Source: Amaricoccus solimangrovi
Lineage (GTDB): Bacteria > Pseudomonadota > Alphaproteobacteria > Rhodobacterales > Rhodobacteraceae
Assembly (NCBI RefSeq): GCF_006385685.1
Contig: NZ_VFRP01000003.1
Coordinates: 1 to 64,000, forward strand
Length of the DNA: 64,000 nucleotides
Direction of reading: 5' to 3'
Made by a program: the position numbers and the translations under genes. Positions 33,539 through 42,282 of this stretch are shown here, piece by piece. Below the pieces are notes generated by a model that ran no database searches, had not been told where the DNA came from, and saw only the letters and a list, made by a program, of their open reading frames with translations. How positions within the stretch are numbered: the first letter of the stretch is position 1; the number at the start of each line of letters is the position of its first letter.

Positions 33539-34501
33539 TCAGGCGACCAGCGCCTTCTGCCCCATGTCGAGATACTTCTTCCGGCGCGCCTTGCGCAGCT
33601 CGCCCGGCTTCCGGCCCGAGACCTGACCCAGCAGATCCGCGATCGCCGCGCCGACGCGGGCCACGGTCTCGGTCTTGTTGCGCTGCGCGCCCCCGCGCGG
33701 CTCGGGCACGACCGTGTCGACCACGCCCAGCGCCAGCAGATCCTGCGCGGTCAGCCGCAGCGCCTCGGCCGCCTCCTTCATCTTCTCCGCGTCCTTCCAG
33801 AGGATCGAGGCGCAGCCCTCTGGCGAGATCACCGAATAGATCGAATGTTCCAGCATCGCGAGCCGGTCCGCGGTGGCGAAGGCGACGGCCCCGCCCGAGC
33901 CACCCTCGCCGATGATCACCGAGACGATCGGCACGCCGAGCTGGAGGCATTTCTCGGTCGAGCGCGCGATCGCCTCGGCCTGACCGCGTTCCTCGGCGCC
34001 CTTGCCGGGATAGGCGCCGGGCGTGTCGACGAGGGTGATCACCGGAAGCCCCATCCGGTCCGCGAGATCCATGAGGCGGATGCCCTTGCGATAGCCCTCG
34101 GGCCGGGCCATGCCGAAATTGTGCTCGAGCCGGGTCCTGGTGTCATGGCCCTTCTCGAGCCCGATCACCATCACCGCGCGGTCGTTGAACCGCGCCAGGC
34201 CACCCATCACCGCGTGGTCGTCGGAGAAGCCGCGGTCGCCCGCGAGCGGCGTCCATTCGGTGAAAAGCCCGTCGATGTAGTCCCGGCAATGCGGCCGGTC
34301 CGGATGCCTGGCCACCTGGCATTTCCGCCACGGGTCGAGCCCCCGGTAGAGCTCTTCCAGCAGCGTCGCCGCCTTCTTGTCGAGCGCGGCAGCCTCCTCC
34401 TCGACATCCATCTCGGAATTCTTGCGCCCGAGCGCCCGCAGCTCCTCGGCCTTGCCCTCGATCTCGGCGAGGCCCTTTTCGAAGTCGAGATAGTTCTGCA
34501 T
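33539..34501 (-). CDS. accA: acetyl-CoA carboxylase carboxyltransferase subunit alpha
   Basis: 320 residues from the ATG at 34501 ([20 protein letters not shown]); a frame extending to 34651 adds unrelated sequence. It has the coiled N-terminus, [62 protein letters not shown] with the oxyanion-forming glycines, and [16 protein letters not shown]. With AccD it transfers CO2 from carboxybiotin to acetyl-CoA in fatty acid synthesis. The length is normal. Confidence 0.95.
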   Translation of the reverse strand: MQNYLDFEKGLAEIEGKAEELRALGRKNSEMDVEEEAAALDKKAATLLEELYRGLDPWRKCQVARHPDRPHCRDYIDGLFTEWTPLAGDRGFSDDHAVMGGLARFNDRAVMVIGLEKGHDTRTRLEHNFGMARPEGYRKGIRLMDLADRMGLPVITLVDTPGAYPGKGAEERGQAEAIARSTEKCLQLGVPIVSVIIGEGGSGGAVAFATADRLAMLEHSIYSVISPEGCASILWKDAEKMKEAAEALRLTAQDLLALGVVDTVVPEPRGGAQRNKTETVARVGAAIADLLGQVSGRKPGELRKARRKKYLDMGQKALVA

Positions 34502-34850
34502 GTCCGCTCCGTCGGTTCGGGGCCGTATATTGAGTGGCGCGAGGGGGATTGCAACAGCCGCGCGCGCGCCCCGGGCGGCGGAGCCGGGACGCCGGACGCA
34601 AGCGCGAAATCGTACCGCGCGCCCGGACCGGATCAACCGCTTCTTAACCATGATCGCGCCCGCGCGTTAGCCATTGCTTAGGCTCGCGGCGCGAGAGTGC
34701 GGCTCACGCGGCCAAAACGGCCGGCGCGGCGGGGGGCGAACAGCCCGGCGCCGCAGACCTCAGAAGGGCGATCATCGGCGCCGCCGCGCGGCGGGGCCGG
34801 CACATGAAACCGCGGCGTCGAAAGCGCCGCTCGCCGAAGGAAATCACCGC
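34502..34850. promoter_or_regulatory. accA / flagellin divergent region with CtrA-type sites
   Basis: 349 bases with no supported gene. TTAACCAT (34644-34651) and TTAGCCAT (34667-34674) lie 23 bases apart in direct orientation, 177-207 bases before the flagellin ATG. The first is a perfect CtrA half-site of the Rhodobacterales type, the second differs by one base. AGGAAATC near 34838 is the flagellin ribosome-binding site. The rest is GC-rich leader, long enough for post-transcriptional control by FlbT. Confidence 0.4.
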
Positions 34851-35654
34851 ATGTCCAGCATCCTGACCAACACCGGGTCGATGGTCGCCCTCCAGACCCT
34901 GAAGTCGGTCAACAAGGGCCTCAACAAGGTCCAGGACCAGATCTCGACGGGTCTGAAGGTCTCCACCGCCAAGGACAACTCCTCGAACTGGTCGATCGCC
35001 TCGACCATGTCCTCCGACGTGGCGAGCTACGAATCGCTCGGCGGCTCGCTGACCTCCGCCTCCGCGATGGTCGGCACCGCGCGCTCCGCGGCCGAGCAGA
35101 TCTCCGGAATCCTGAAGGACATCCAGACCAAGATCGTCCAGGCCGAGAACCCGGACTCGGACACGACCAAGATCCAGGCCGAGGTGACCGCGCTGACCGA
35201 CACGATCACCTCGATCGCCAAGTCGGCCCAGTACAACGGCATCAACCTGGTCGAATCCGGCGCGACGGCGCAGGACATCACTGTCTCGATCATGCGCGAC
35301 TCGAGCGGCGCGCTCACGACCGAGACCTTCAGCGTCGGCGCCCAGGACCTGGAGACGCTCGGCGCGGCGCTCGTGGTCGGCACCGCGACGGTCGACGACC
35401 TCGACACGCTGATCGACTCGGCCAACACCGCCGCCGCCGCCTTCGGCGCCGCCCAGGCCCGCATCGACGCCCAGAACGCCTTCCTGTCGAAACAGGCCAA
35501 TTCGATCAAGGAAGGCGTGAGCGCGCTGGTCGACGCCGACATGGAGGAGGCATCCGCCCGGCTGACCGCGCTGCAGACCCAGCAGCAGCTCGGCATCCAG
35601 GCGCTGTCGATCGCCAACCAGGCGCCGCAGACGGTGATGTCGCTGTTCAGGTAA
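34851..35654 (+). CDS. fliC: flagellin
   Basis: 267 residues. The N-terminal D0/D1 (MSSILTNTGSMVALQTLKSV, NKGLNKVQDQISTGLKVSTA) and C-terminal D1/D0 (RIDAQNAFLSKQANSIKEGV, LQTQQQLGIQALSIANQAPQ, VMSLFR) are canonical, with a central region of about 60 residues only. It is therefore a short flagellin essentially lacking D2/D3, as in other alphaproteobacteria. A long leader with CtrA-type sites precedes it, and flaF and flbT follow. Confidence 0.95.
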   Translation: MSSILTNTGSMVALQTLKSVNKGLNKVQDQISTGLKVSTAKDNSSNWSIASTMSSDVASYESLGGSLTSASAMVGTARSAAEQISGILKDIQTKIVQAENPDSDTTKIQAEVTALTDTITSIAKSAQYNGINLVESGATAQDITVSIMRDSSGALTTETFSVGAQDLETLGAALVVGTATVDDLDTLIDSANTAAAAFGAAQARIDAQNAFLSKQANSIKEGVSALVDADMEEASARLTALQTQQQLGIQALSIANQAPQTVMSLFR

Positions 35655-35662
35655 GCCTCCCG

Positions 35663-35687
35663 GGGCGGCGCCCTCCGGCCCGCCCCT
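35663..35687 (+). terminator. flagellin 3' hairpin
   Basis: GGGGCGG (35663-35669) pairs with CCGCCCC (35681-35687) around an 11-base loop, 8 bases after the flagellin stop. A pyrimidine-rich stretch follows (CTCCCCCTCC) but no U-tract. It is likely to stabilise or terminate the highly expressed flagellin message before flaF. Confidence 0.5.
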
Positions 35688-35747
35688 CCCCCTCCATCGG
35701 CGTAACCTGCCCCCCGCCGCCGCGCGGGGTTCCCAAGGGGTTTCCAG

Positions 35748-36128
35748 ATGAACCTGAATGCCCGGGCCCGTTCCGGCTATGGCGCCGCCGCGGCGCCGAT
35801 CCGCACCGATCGCGGCGCGGAATACGCGATCTTCGCGAAGATCACCCACCGACTGAGCGAGGCGGAGCAGAGCGACAAGAACGCCTTTCCGAAGCTCGCC
35901 GCCGCGGTCTGCGACAACCAGCGGCTCTGGGGCGCGCTGCGCCAGGATCTGATGAGCGAGGGCAACGGGCTGCCGATCGACCTGCGCGCGCGGCTGATCG
36001 GGCTCGCGGAATTCGTGCGCGGCCACAGCCTGAAGGTGCTGGCGGGCGAGGGCTCTCTCCTGCCGCTCATCGACATCAACACCGCCATCATGCGGGGCCT
36101 GCGCGGCGAGGCGGAGGCCGCGGCGTGA
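35748..36128 (+). CDS. flaF: flagellar biosynthesis regulator FlaF
   Basis: 126 residues. GYGAAAAPIRTDRGAEYAIF and KNAFPKLAAAVCDNQRLWGAL match FlaF, a helical protein which in Caulobacter is required for flagellin synthesis or secretion. AAGGGG lies upstream of the ATG. Its TGA overlaps the GTG start of flbT, so the opposing regulators are translated together. Confidence 0.9.
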   Translation: MNLNARARSGYGAAAAPIRTDRGAEYAIFAKITHRLSEAEQSDKNAFPKLAAAVCDNQRLWGALRQDLMSEGNGLPIDLRARLIGLAEFVRGHSLKVLAGEGSLLPLIDINTAIMRGLRGEAEAAA

Positions 36129-36532
36129 GCGGGCTCGTCCTGAAGCTCGGCCCCCGGGAGCGGGTGATGATCAACGGCGTCGTGATGGAAAACGGCGACC
36201 GCCGCGCCCGGCTGAACGTGCTCACGCCCGATGCCAACGTGCTGCGCCTGCGCGACGCGATCCACCCGGAGGAGGCGAACACGCCGGTGCGTCGCGTCTG
36301 CTACATCGCCCAGCTCGTGCTCGCGGGCGAGGCGGAGCCGGGCGAGGCGCGCCGCCAGCTGCTGCGCGGGATCGAGCAGCTGAGCCAGGTGTTCCAGGAT
36401 CCCGACAGCCGCGCGCATCTCAGCGGCGCGACCGAGGCGGTGATCGAGGGCCGCTTCTACCAGGCGATGCGCGGTCTGAGGAATCTGCTGCCCCGCGAGG
36501 CACGGCTGCTCGCGGCGCGGCCGGCCGGCTGA
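36125..36532 (+). CDS. flbT: flagellar biosynthesis repressor FlbT
   Basis: 135 residues, GTG start. LKLGPRERVMINGVVMENGD, LNVLTPDANVLRLRDAIHPE and VRRVCYIAQLVLAGEAEPGE match FlbT. In Caulobacter this protein binds flagellin mRNA leader sequences and represses translation until the hook is complete. The long flagellin leader here is consistent with such control. The DUF1217 gene follows 21 bases later. Confidence 0.9.
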   Translation: MSGLVLKLGPRERVMINGVVMENGDRRARLNVLTPDANVLRLRDAIHPEEANTPVRRVCYIAQLVLAGEAEPGEARRQLLRGIEQLSQVFQDPDSRAHLSGATEAVIEGRFYQAMRGLRNLLPREARLLAARPAG

Positions 36533-36553
36533 GGCCGCGGGGAGGAAGGCGCC

Positions 36554-37399
36554 ATGAGCTACACGCCACAGGTTCCGCTCTCCGGCATCGCCGGCTGGCG
36601 CCTCCTCGGGCGGACCGAGGCGGCGCAGCGCGCCGCCTTCGGGAACAGCGCCGACATCAAGGCCGATGTCGCCTATTTCGCCGAACATGTCGGCTCGGTC
36701 GGAAGCGCCGAGGAACTCATGGCGGACCGGCGGCTCCTGAAGGTCGCGCTCGGGGCCTTCGGGCTCGGCGAGTGGATCGACAGGAAGGCCTTCGTCCGGA
36801 AGGTTCTCGAGGAAGGCACGACGGAGAAGGACGCGCTGGCGGTCCGGCTGACCGAGCCGAATTTCCGGAAGCTCTCCGCCGCCTTCGGCTTCGGCGACGC
36901 CTCGGGCGCCCGGACCGCCACGGAAGGCTTCGCGGCGAAGATCGCGGAAGCCTACGAGACGCGCGCCTTCGAGGCGGCCGTGGGCGAGGCCGACGAAGAC
37001 ATGCGGCTCGCGCTGAACTTCCGGCGCGAGATCGCGGATCTGGCCGGATCGGAAGGCGAAAAGGGCGGAAGCTGGTATTCGATCATCGGCTCCAGGACGC
37101 TGAGCCAGGTGGCGCAATACGCGTTCGGGCTGCCGACCGCCTCCTTCGGCGCGCTGGACGTGGACCGGCAGCGCGACATCCTGATGAAGAAATGCGAAGC
37201 CGTCTTCGGGTCGAGCGATCTCTCGGTGTTCCGCGATCCCGCCAATGTCGGCAAGCTGATCGACCGTTTCCTCGCGCGCTCGCAGCTCGAGAACGGCTCG
37301 ACAAGCACCGCCGGAAGCTCGCCCGCGCTGACGCTGCTCCGGTCGGACGGGTCGAGCGGATCCGAGGGAATCCTCAACCTGCTCCTGTCACGGCGGTAG
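36554..37399 (+). CDS. DUF1217 flagellar-locus protein
   Basis: 281 residues. GIAGWRLLGRTEAAQRAAFG, FGLGEWIDRKAFVRKVLEEG and the C-terminal VFRDPANVGKLIDRFLARSQ match DUF1217, a family seen almost only in alphaproteobacterial flagellar clusters and assumed to be a flagellar component; its precise role is not established. It has no signal peptide. Its last 26 bases overlap the end of fliI on the opposite strand. Confidence 0.85.
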   Translation: MSYTPQVPLSGIAGWRLLGRTEAAQRAAFGNSADIKADVAYFAEHVGSVGSAEELMADRRLLKVALGAFGLGEWIDRKAFVRKVLEEGTTEKDALAVRLTEPNFRKLSAAFGFGDASGARTATEGFAAKIAEAYETRAFEAAVGEADEDMRLALNFRREIADLAGSEGEKGGSWYSIIGSRTLSQVAQYAFGLPTASFGALDVDRQRDILMKKCEAVFGSSDLSVFRDPANVGKLIDRFLARSQLENGSTSTAGSSPALTLLRSDGSSGSEGILNLLLSRR

Positions 37400-38708
37400 T
37401 TCCCTCGAGAATCTCGCCAAGCCGCGCGAAGCTCCGGTCGACGCCGGGCGATCTCTCGGTGAAACAGGCGTCGAGCGCCGGCCAGAGCCGCGCCGCCTCG
37501 TCGATCGCGGGATCGCTGCCCGCGACATAGAGCCCGGTCCGGATCATCAGCGCGGCGTTCTCGTAGGTCGTCAGGATGCGCCGTGCCCGCAGGATCAGGA
37601 CGTTTTCCTCCGCGCTCGCGATCCGGGGCAGGCTGCGCGAGACGGAACGCCGGACATCGACGGCCGGGAAGCGCCCGCGCTCGGCGATGTCGCGGTCGAG
37701 GACGACATGGCCGTCGAGCACGCCGCGCGCGATATCCGCGACCGGCTCCTCCATGTCCGAGCCCGCGACCAGCACGCTGAAGACGCCGGTGATATCGCCC
37801 TTTCCGGAGGGACCCGGCCCCGCCCGCTCGCAGAGCGCCGCGATCAGATTGGCGACGGAGGGCGGAAAGCCCCTGAGGCTCGGCGCCTCGCCGGTCGTGA
37901 GCGCGATCTCGCGATGCGCCTCGGCGAAGCGGGTGAGCGAATCGATCAGCAAGAGCACGTGCCGGCCCTGATCGCGAAACGTCTCCGCCACCGCCATCGC
38001 CATCCAGGCCGCGCGCCGCTTGATGAGCGGCGCCTGGTCGGAGGTCGCCGCGATGACGACGGAGCGCGCCATTCCCTCGGGCCCGAGCACGTGATCGACG
38101 AAGTCGCGCAGCTCGCGCCCCCGCTCGCCGATGAGTGCGAGCACGACGACATCCGCCTCGATCCCGCGGGCGAGGTCGGCGAGGAGCGTCGACTTGCCGA
38201 CCCCCGAACCCGCGAAGATGCCGATACGCTGGCCGCGAGCGAGCGGCAGCATGGTGTCGAAGACGGCGAGCCCGGTCGCGAGCCGCGCGCCGAGCCCCTT
38301 CCGCGTCGCGGGCGCCGGCGCCGCGGCCCGCGGATCGGCGCTCGCCGCGCCGGCGCGGAGCGGCCGGCCGTCGAGTGGCTGGCCGAAGGCGTCCACGACG
38401 CGCCCGGTCCAGGAGATGTCGGGATGAACCCCCGCCCGGCCGGTCAGCGCGACGGCGTCGCCCACCGCGACGCCGTCGATCGGCCCATAGGCCATCGCCC
38501 GGGCGCGCGCGGCGTCGAGAGCGACCACCTCGCCCCCCAGCCGCTCCCCCCGCGCCGAGGCCACCTCGACCTGATCGCCGATCCGCGCGTGACGCGTCAG
38601 CCCCTCGACCTCGATCGTGGCGGCGCCGACGCTTGCGACGCGGCCGACGCGGCGGGTGTTGGAGAGTCGGGAGAATTCCGCGGCGAGGGCGGAGAAGTCG
38701 GTTTCCAT
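37374..38708 (-). CDS. fliI: flagellar protein export ATPase FliI
   Basis: 444 residues. Walker A GIFAGSGVGKSTLLADLARG (about 161-180), the ALIGERGRELRDFV block, Walker B HVLLLIDSLTRFAEAHREIA, and the GFPPSVANLIAALCERAG segment typical of type III ATPases. FliI energises export through FlhA/FlhB. FliH and FliJ partners are not adjacent, although a FliJ-like coiled-coil gene lies beside flhB. Divergent from flgB, with 85 bases between. Confidence 0.93.
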   Translation of the reverse strand: METDFSALAAEFSRLSNTRRVGRVASVGAATIEVEGLTRHARIGDQVEVASARGERLGGEVVALDAARARAMAYGPIDGVAVGDAVALTGRAGVHPDISWTGRVVDAFGQPLDGRPLRAGAASADPRAAAPAPATRKGLGARLATGLAVFDTMLPLARGQRIGIFAGSGVGKSTLLADLARGIEADVVVLALIGERGRELRDFVDHVLGPEGMARSVVIAATSDQAPLIKRRAAWMAMAVAETFRDQGRHVLLLIDSLTRFAEAHREIALTTGEAPSLRGFPPSVANLIAALCERAGPGPSGKGDITGVFSVLVAGSDMEEPVADIARGVLDGHVVLDRDIAERGRFPAVDVRRSVSRSLPRIASAEENVLILRARRILTTYENAALMIRTGLYVAGSDPAIDEAARLWPALDACFTERSPGVDRSFARLGEILEGTTAVTGAG

Positions 38709-38793
38709 CGGTGTGATCCGCGCGAGTTTGATTACCTTTCCTCAACTCCTCGTGGTTAAGGCTCGGTTGCCAAGCCGAGGAGCACCGCCCGCC

Positions 38794-39189
38794 ATGGACC
38801 TGAACCTCAATGTTCTGCGCCTTGCGAGCGGGCTCGCGAGCCATGCGGGCCGGCGCCAGGCGTTGATCGCGGAGAACGTGGCGAACGCGGACACGCCGGG
38901 CTTCCGCGCCCGCGACCTGCCAGGGTTCGGCGCGCTCCTCGATCAGTCCGCGCCGCCCTTCACCGCGAAAACGACCCGGGCGGGGCACATCCCCTTCGGC
39001 GCCGACGCGATCCTCGGCGCCGAGCCCCGGCCCGACGCCGTCGAGGGCGCGGACGCGCCCAACGGCAATTCCGTCTCGATCGAGGACCAGATGATGCGCG
39101 CCGCGGATGCGCGCCAGAGCCACGACCTCGCGCTCGGCGTCTATTCGAAGTCGCTCGACATCCTGCGCGCCGCGCTCGGTGCGAAATAG
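38794..39189 (+). CDS. flgB: flagellar proximal rod protein FlgB
   Basis: 131 residues from the ATG at 38794 (CGAGGAG upstream). RQALIAENVANADTPGFRAR is the rod-protein N-terminal signature. The C-terminal helix (about 105-130) ends with SKSLDILRAALGAK. It is first in the operon flgB-flgC-fliE-fliQ-flgF-flgG-flgA-flgH-fliL. A weak stem CTCGG/CCGAG in the leader could mask the ribosome-binding site. Confidence 0.93.
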   Translation: MDLNLNVLRLASGLASHAGRRQALIAENVANADTPGFRARDLPGFGALLDQSAPPFTAKTTRAGHIPFGADAILGAEPRPDAVEGADAPNGNSVSIEDQMMRAADARQSHDLALGVYSKSLDILRAALGAK

Positions 39190-39200
39190 GGAGAAGCCCG

Positions 39201-39593
39201 ATGGATGATCTGCTGAGAACCCTCGCCACCGCCGCGAGCGGGATGCGGGCGCAGGCGACGCGCGTCCGGCTCGGCGCGGAGAACATCGCCAACGCCGATA
39301 CGCCCGGCTACCGCCGCAAGACGGTGAGTTTCGAGGAAGCCCATGCCCGGGCCGGCGATCCGGTCACGGTGACGACAGGCCCGGTGATGCTCGACCAGAG
39401 CGAGACGCGGAGCAGCTTCGAACCGGACAATCCGCTCGCCGACGGGGACGGCTACGTTCACGGCTCCAATGTCGACCTGATGGTCGAGATCGCCGATTCG
39501 CGGGAGGCGAACCGCTCCTACGAGGCGAACCTCCGCGTCTTCGACCAGGCCCGGCGGATGGCCGATTCGCTGCTCGGCCTGCTGCGGCGCTGA
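39201..39593 (+). CDS. flgC: flagellar proximal rod protein FlgC
   Basis: 130 residues. MRAQATRVRLGAENIANADT with PGYRRKTVSFE is the rod N-terminal motif. GYVHGSNVDLMVEIADSREA and RSYEANLRVFDQARRMADSL form the conserved C-terminus. It assembles with FlgB on FliE. Starts 11 bases after flgB. Confidence 0.93.
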   Translation: MDDLLRTLATAASGMRAQATRVRLGAENIANADTPGYRRKTVSFEEAHARAGDPVTVTTGPVMLDQSETRSSFEPDNPLADGDGYVHGSNVDLMVEIADSREANRSYEANLRVFDQARRMADSLLGLLRR

Positions 39594-39625
39594 CCCCTCT
39601 TCTTCCCCAGCCAGAAAGGCACGTC

Positions 39626-39919
39626 ATGGATATTCGCGCGACCCTCGCGGCCCGGCTCTACGGCCAGACCCCCGCCCTCGCCCGGCCCGAGCCGAAGCTG
39701 ACGGAGACGCCGGCCCGGACTTCCGCCACCACCGGCTCCGACTTTCTCGACACGATGCGCGCGGGCGAGGACACGGTGACGGCGGGCCTCGCCGGACGCG
39801 CCGATCCCCAGGCCGTGGTGGAGGCGCTGGCCGCGACCGAGATGGCGGTGCGGACCGCCGTCGCGGTGCGGGACAAGGTCGTGGAGGCCTATCAGGAAAT
39901 CCTGCGCATGCCGGTCTAG
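39626..39919 (+). CDS. fliE: flagellar MS ring-rod junction protein FliE
   Basis: 97 residues. The C-terminal half (DPQAVVEALAATEMAVRTAV, AVRDKVVEAYQEILRMPV) is the diagnostic FliE helix ending M-P-V. The N-terminal half is poorly conserved. It connects the MS ring to the rod and is the first substrate of the export apparatus. The MS ring gene fliF is not in the window. Confidence 0.9.
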   Translation: MDIRATLAARLYGQTPALARPEPKLTETPARTSATTGSDFLDTMRAGEDTVTAGLAGRADPQAVVEALAATEMAVRTAVAVRDKVVEAYQEILRMPV

Positions 39920-39952
39920 GGCGGAGCGGGCTCCGGCCCGGGGGAAGCCGGC

Positions 39953-40258
39953 ATGAGCGAGGCGGAGATTCTCGACATCCTGCGTTCGGCGCTCTGGACA
40001 GCGCTCACCGTCTCGACGCCGATCCTGACGGTCGCGCTGGTCGTGGGGCTCGTGATCGGCCTGGCGCAGGCGCTGACCTCGGTGCAGGAGACGACGCTGA
40101 CCTTCGTGCCGAAGCTCGGCGCGATCCTCGCGGTCTTCTGGATCACGATGAGCTTCTCCGGCCATACGCTGACGAAATTCTATCAGGACGAGATCATTCC
40201 GAGAGTGATCGGCCGCGGGGCGGATCTCGGCCCGCCTTCGCCTCACTCCGCGGATTGA
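39953..40258 (+). CDS. fliQ: flagellar export protein FliQ
   Basis: 101 residues with two transmembrane helices (about 15-40 and 50-75). ILTVALVVGLVIGLAQALTS and VQETTLTFVPKLGAILAVFW are the type III export FliQ signatures. Together with FliP and FliR it makes the export gate. fliR is 6 kb away in the opposite orientation and fliP is not seen. The tail (about 85-101) is unconserved. Confidence 0.92.
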   Translation: MSEAEILDILRSALWTALTVSTPILTVALVVGLVIGLAQALTSVQETTLTFVPKLGAILAVFWITMSFSGHTLTKFYQDEIIPRVIGRGADLGPPSPHSAD

Positions 40259-40326
40259 GCGGATTTTCACTCAGGGGCCCGACAGGTCCGCCACGGCCCC
40301 CGGGCCTCGAACACGGGAGTATCGCG

Positions 40327-41049
40327 ATGGATCTCGCAGGCTATGTCGCGCTGACGCGTCAGGCGGGTCTTTCCCGGGAAATGCGCTCCGTCGCGAACAA
40401 CATCGCCAACATCTCCACCACGGGCTTCCGGCGCGAGGGCGTGATCTTCGCCGAGGAGGTGAAGGCGCTGCCGCTGGAGGGCGGGGCGGTCGCGATGACC
40501 TCGGCGCGCGCGCGCTACACCGACGAGGCGCGGGGCGCGCTCGAACGGACCGATGGCACGCTTGACCTCGCGATCGAGGGGGACGGGTTCTTCACCGTGA
40601 TGACGCCGCGCGGCCCGCGCCTCACCCGCGCCGGCGCCTTCGGACGCGACGCGGAGGGCCAGATCGTGACGCCCGACGGCGCGCCCCTGCTCGACGAGGG
40701 CGGCGGCGCGATCACGATCCCGTTCGAGGCGAAGACGATCGGCATCGCCGCCGACGGAACCGTCTCCGCCGACGGCCAGCCGCTCGCCCGGCTCGGCGTC
40801 GTGACGGTCGAGGACCGGACGAAGCTCTTCCGCGAATCCGGCACCCTCTTCCGCGCCGACGCCGATCCCGCGCCGGCCGCGGGCGCGAAGGTGCTTCAGG
40901 GCTTTCTCGAAGGCTCGAACGTCAATCCGGTGCTCGAGATCGCCCGGATGATCGAGGTGCAGCGCGCCTATGAATACGGCCAGAAGCTGATGGACCAGGA
41001 GGACGCCCGCGTCCGCCTCGTCGTCCGGACCCTCGGCGGCCAGAGCTGA
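40327..41049 (+). CDS. flgF: flagellar rod protein FlgF
   Basis: 240 residues from the ATG at 40327. An N-terminal extension in the frame to 40255 is not conserved. MRSVANNIANISTTGFRREG is the rod signature, with DLAIEGDGFFTVMTPRGPRL and EGSNVNPVLEIARMIEVQRA typical of FlgF. It forms the proximal rod with FlgB and FlgC. flgG follows after 16 bases. Confidence 0.93.
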   Translation: MDLAGYVALTRQAGLSREMRSVANNIANISTTGFRREGVIFAEEVKALPLEGGAVAMTSARARYTDEARGALERTDGTLDLAIEGDGFFTVMTPRGPRLTRAGAFGRDAEGQIVTPDGAPLLDEGGGAITIPFEAKTIGIAADGTVSADGQPLARLGVVTVEDRTKLFRESGTLFRADADPAPAAGAKVLQGFLEGSNVNPVLEIARMIEVQRAYEYGQKLMDQEDARVRLVVRTLGGQS

Positions 41050-41065
41050 TCCCGAAAGGATAACC

Positions 41066-41851
41066 ATGCGTGCATTGAACATCGCGGCGACGGGCATGGC
41101 GGCCCAGCAGACGCGGGTCGAGGTCATCTCGAACAACCTCTCCAACATGAGCACCACCGCCTACAGCCCGCGGCGGGCGGAATTCGCCGACCTGCATTAC
41201 GAGCAGGTGGCGCGGCCCGGCACGATCAACGCGACCGACGGCACGGTCCTCCCGGCGGGCGTGCAGCTCGGCCTCGGCGTGCGCGCGGCGGCGGTCTCGG
41301 TCGACATCCGGCAGGGCACGCTCAACGAGACCGGCGGCTCGCTCGACCTCGCGATCGAGGGCAGGGGCTATCTCGAGGTGACCCTGCCCTCCGGAGAGGC
41401 CGCCTATACCCGCGACGGCGCGCTGAAGCGGACGGGCGACGGGCTGATCGTCACCTCGGAAGGCTTTCCGGTCGAACCCCGGGTCACGATCCCGGAGGAT
41501 GCGAAGGAGATCACCGTCAACGCCGCCGGCGAGGTCTACGCCTATTTCGACGGCGAGACCCAGGCGCAACTGCTCGGCCAGTTCAACATAGCGAGCTTCG
41601 CGAACGAGAAGGGGCTCGAGGCGACGGGGGGCAATCTCTACCGCGAGACCGAGGCTTCCGGCGCCCCGACCGTGGGGGCGGCGGGCGAGGACGGACGCGG
41701 CACCTTCCGCCAGGGCTATCTCGAAGCCTCCTCGGTCGACGCGGTGCGCGAGATCACCGGCCTGATCGAGGCCCAGCGCGGCTACGAGATGAATGCGAAG
41801 GTCATCACGGCGGCGGACCAGATGCTCTCCGCCACGGTCGATATCCGGTAG
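41066..41851 (+). CDS. flgG: flagellar distal rod protein FlgG
   Basis: 261 residues. ALNIAATGMAAQQTRVEVIS with NNLSNMSTTAYSPRRAEFAD is the FlgG N-terminus. DLAIEGRGYLEVTLPSGEAA and the C-terminal LEASSVDAVREITGLIEAQR with GYEMNAKVITAADQMLSATV are diagnostic. It forms the distal rod. Starts 16 bases after flgF; flgA follows 5 bases after. Confidence 0.95.
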   Translation: MRALNIAATGMAAQQTRVEVISNNLSNMSTTAYSPRRAEFADLHYEQVARPGTINATDGTVLPAGVQLGLGVRAAAVSVDIRQGTLNETGGSLDLAIEGRGYLEVTLPSGEAAYTRDGALKRTGDGLIVTSEGFPVEPRVTIPEDAKEITVNAAGEVYAYFDGETQAQLLGQFNIASFANEKGLEATGGNLYRETEASGAPTVGAAGEDGRGTFRQGYLEASSVDAVREITGLIEAQRGYEMNAKVITAADQMLSATVDIR

Positions 41852-41856
41852 GTCCG

Positions 41857-42282
41857 ATGCAGCGCCTCGTTCTTCTCTGCCTCGCCGCGTTTCTCGCCGC
41901 TCCGCCGGCGCGCGCGGGTACCGTCGTCCCGGCGCGGCCGATCCGCGGCCAGTCGATCCTGACCGCCGGCGACCTGACGCTCAGCGACGCCGACACGCCC
42001 GGCGCCCTCTCCTCGATCGAGGAGGCGGTCGGCAAGGAGGCGAAGGTCACGCTCTATACCGGCCGCCCGATCCTCGTGAACCAGATCGGGGAGCCCGCGC
42101 TCGTCGAGCGCAACCAGCTCGTCCGGATGACCTACGCGGACGGACGGCTGTCGATCACAGCCGAGGGCCGCGCGCTCGATCGCGCAGGCGTCGGAGAGGA
42201 GGTGCGCGTGATGAACCTGACGTCCCGCCAGGTCGTGACGGGCCAGGTGACGCCCCGGGGCGGCGTCATGGTGGCGCGATGA
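41857..42282 (+). CDS. flgA: flagellar P-ring chaperone FlgA
   Basis: 141 residues. Signal peptide MQRLVLLCLAAFLAAPPARA. The rest is the SAF/FlgA domain: VPARPIRGQSILTAGDLTLS, YTGRPILVNQIGEPALVERN, and VRVMNLTSRQVVTGQVTPRG. This is the short form without an extra N-terminal domain. FlgA helps FlgI assemble the P ring in the periplasm; flgI is not in the window. Its stop overlaps the flgH start. Confidence 0.9.
   Translation: MQRLVLLCLAAFLAAPPARAGTVVPARPIRGQSILTAGDLTLSDADTPGALSSIEEAVGKEAKVTLYTGRPILVNQIGEPALVERNQLVRMTYADGRLSITAEGRALDRAGVGEEVRVMNLTSRQVVTGQVTPRGGVMVAR

Noticed and set aside
37374-37399. 26-base overlap of the DUF1217 gene and fliI as evidence for a wrong stop
   Set aside because: Both C-termini read normally; convergent overlaps of this size occur in compact genomes.
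38730-38770. TTAA-containing stretch between fliI and flgB as a full CtrA site
   Set aside because: Only an imperfect inverted arrangement (CTCAAC...GGTTAAG) is present, not TTAA-N7-TTAA or TTAACCAT.
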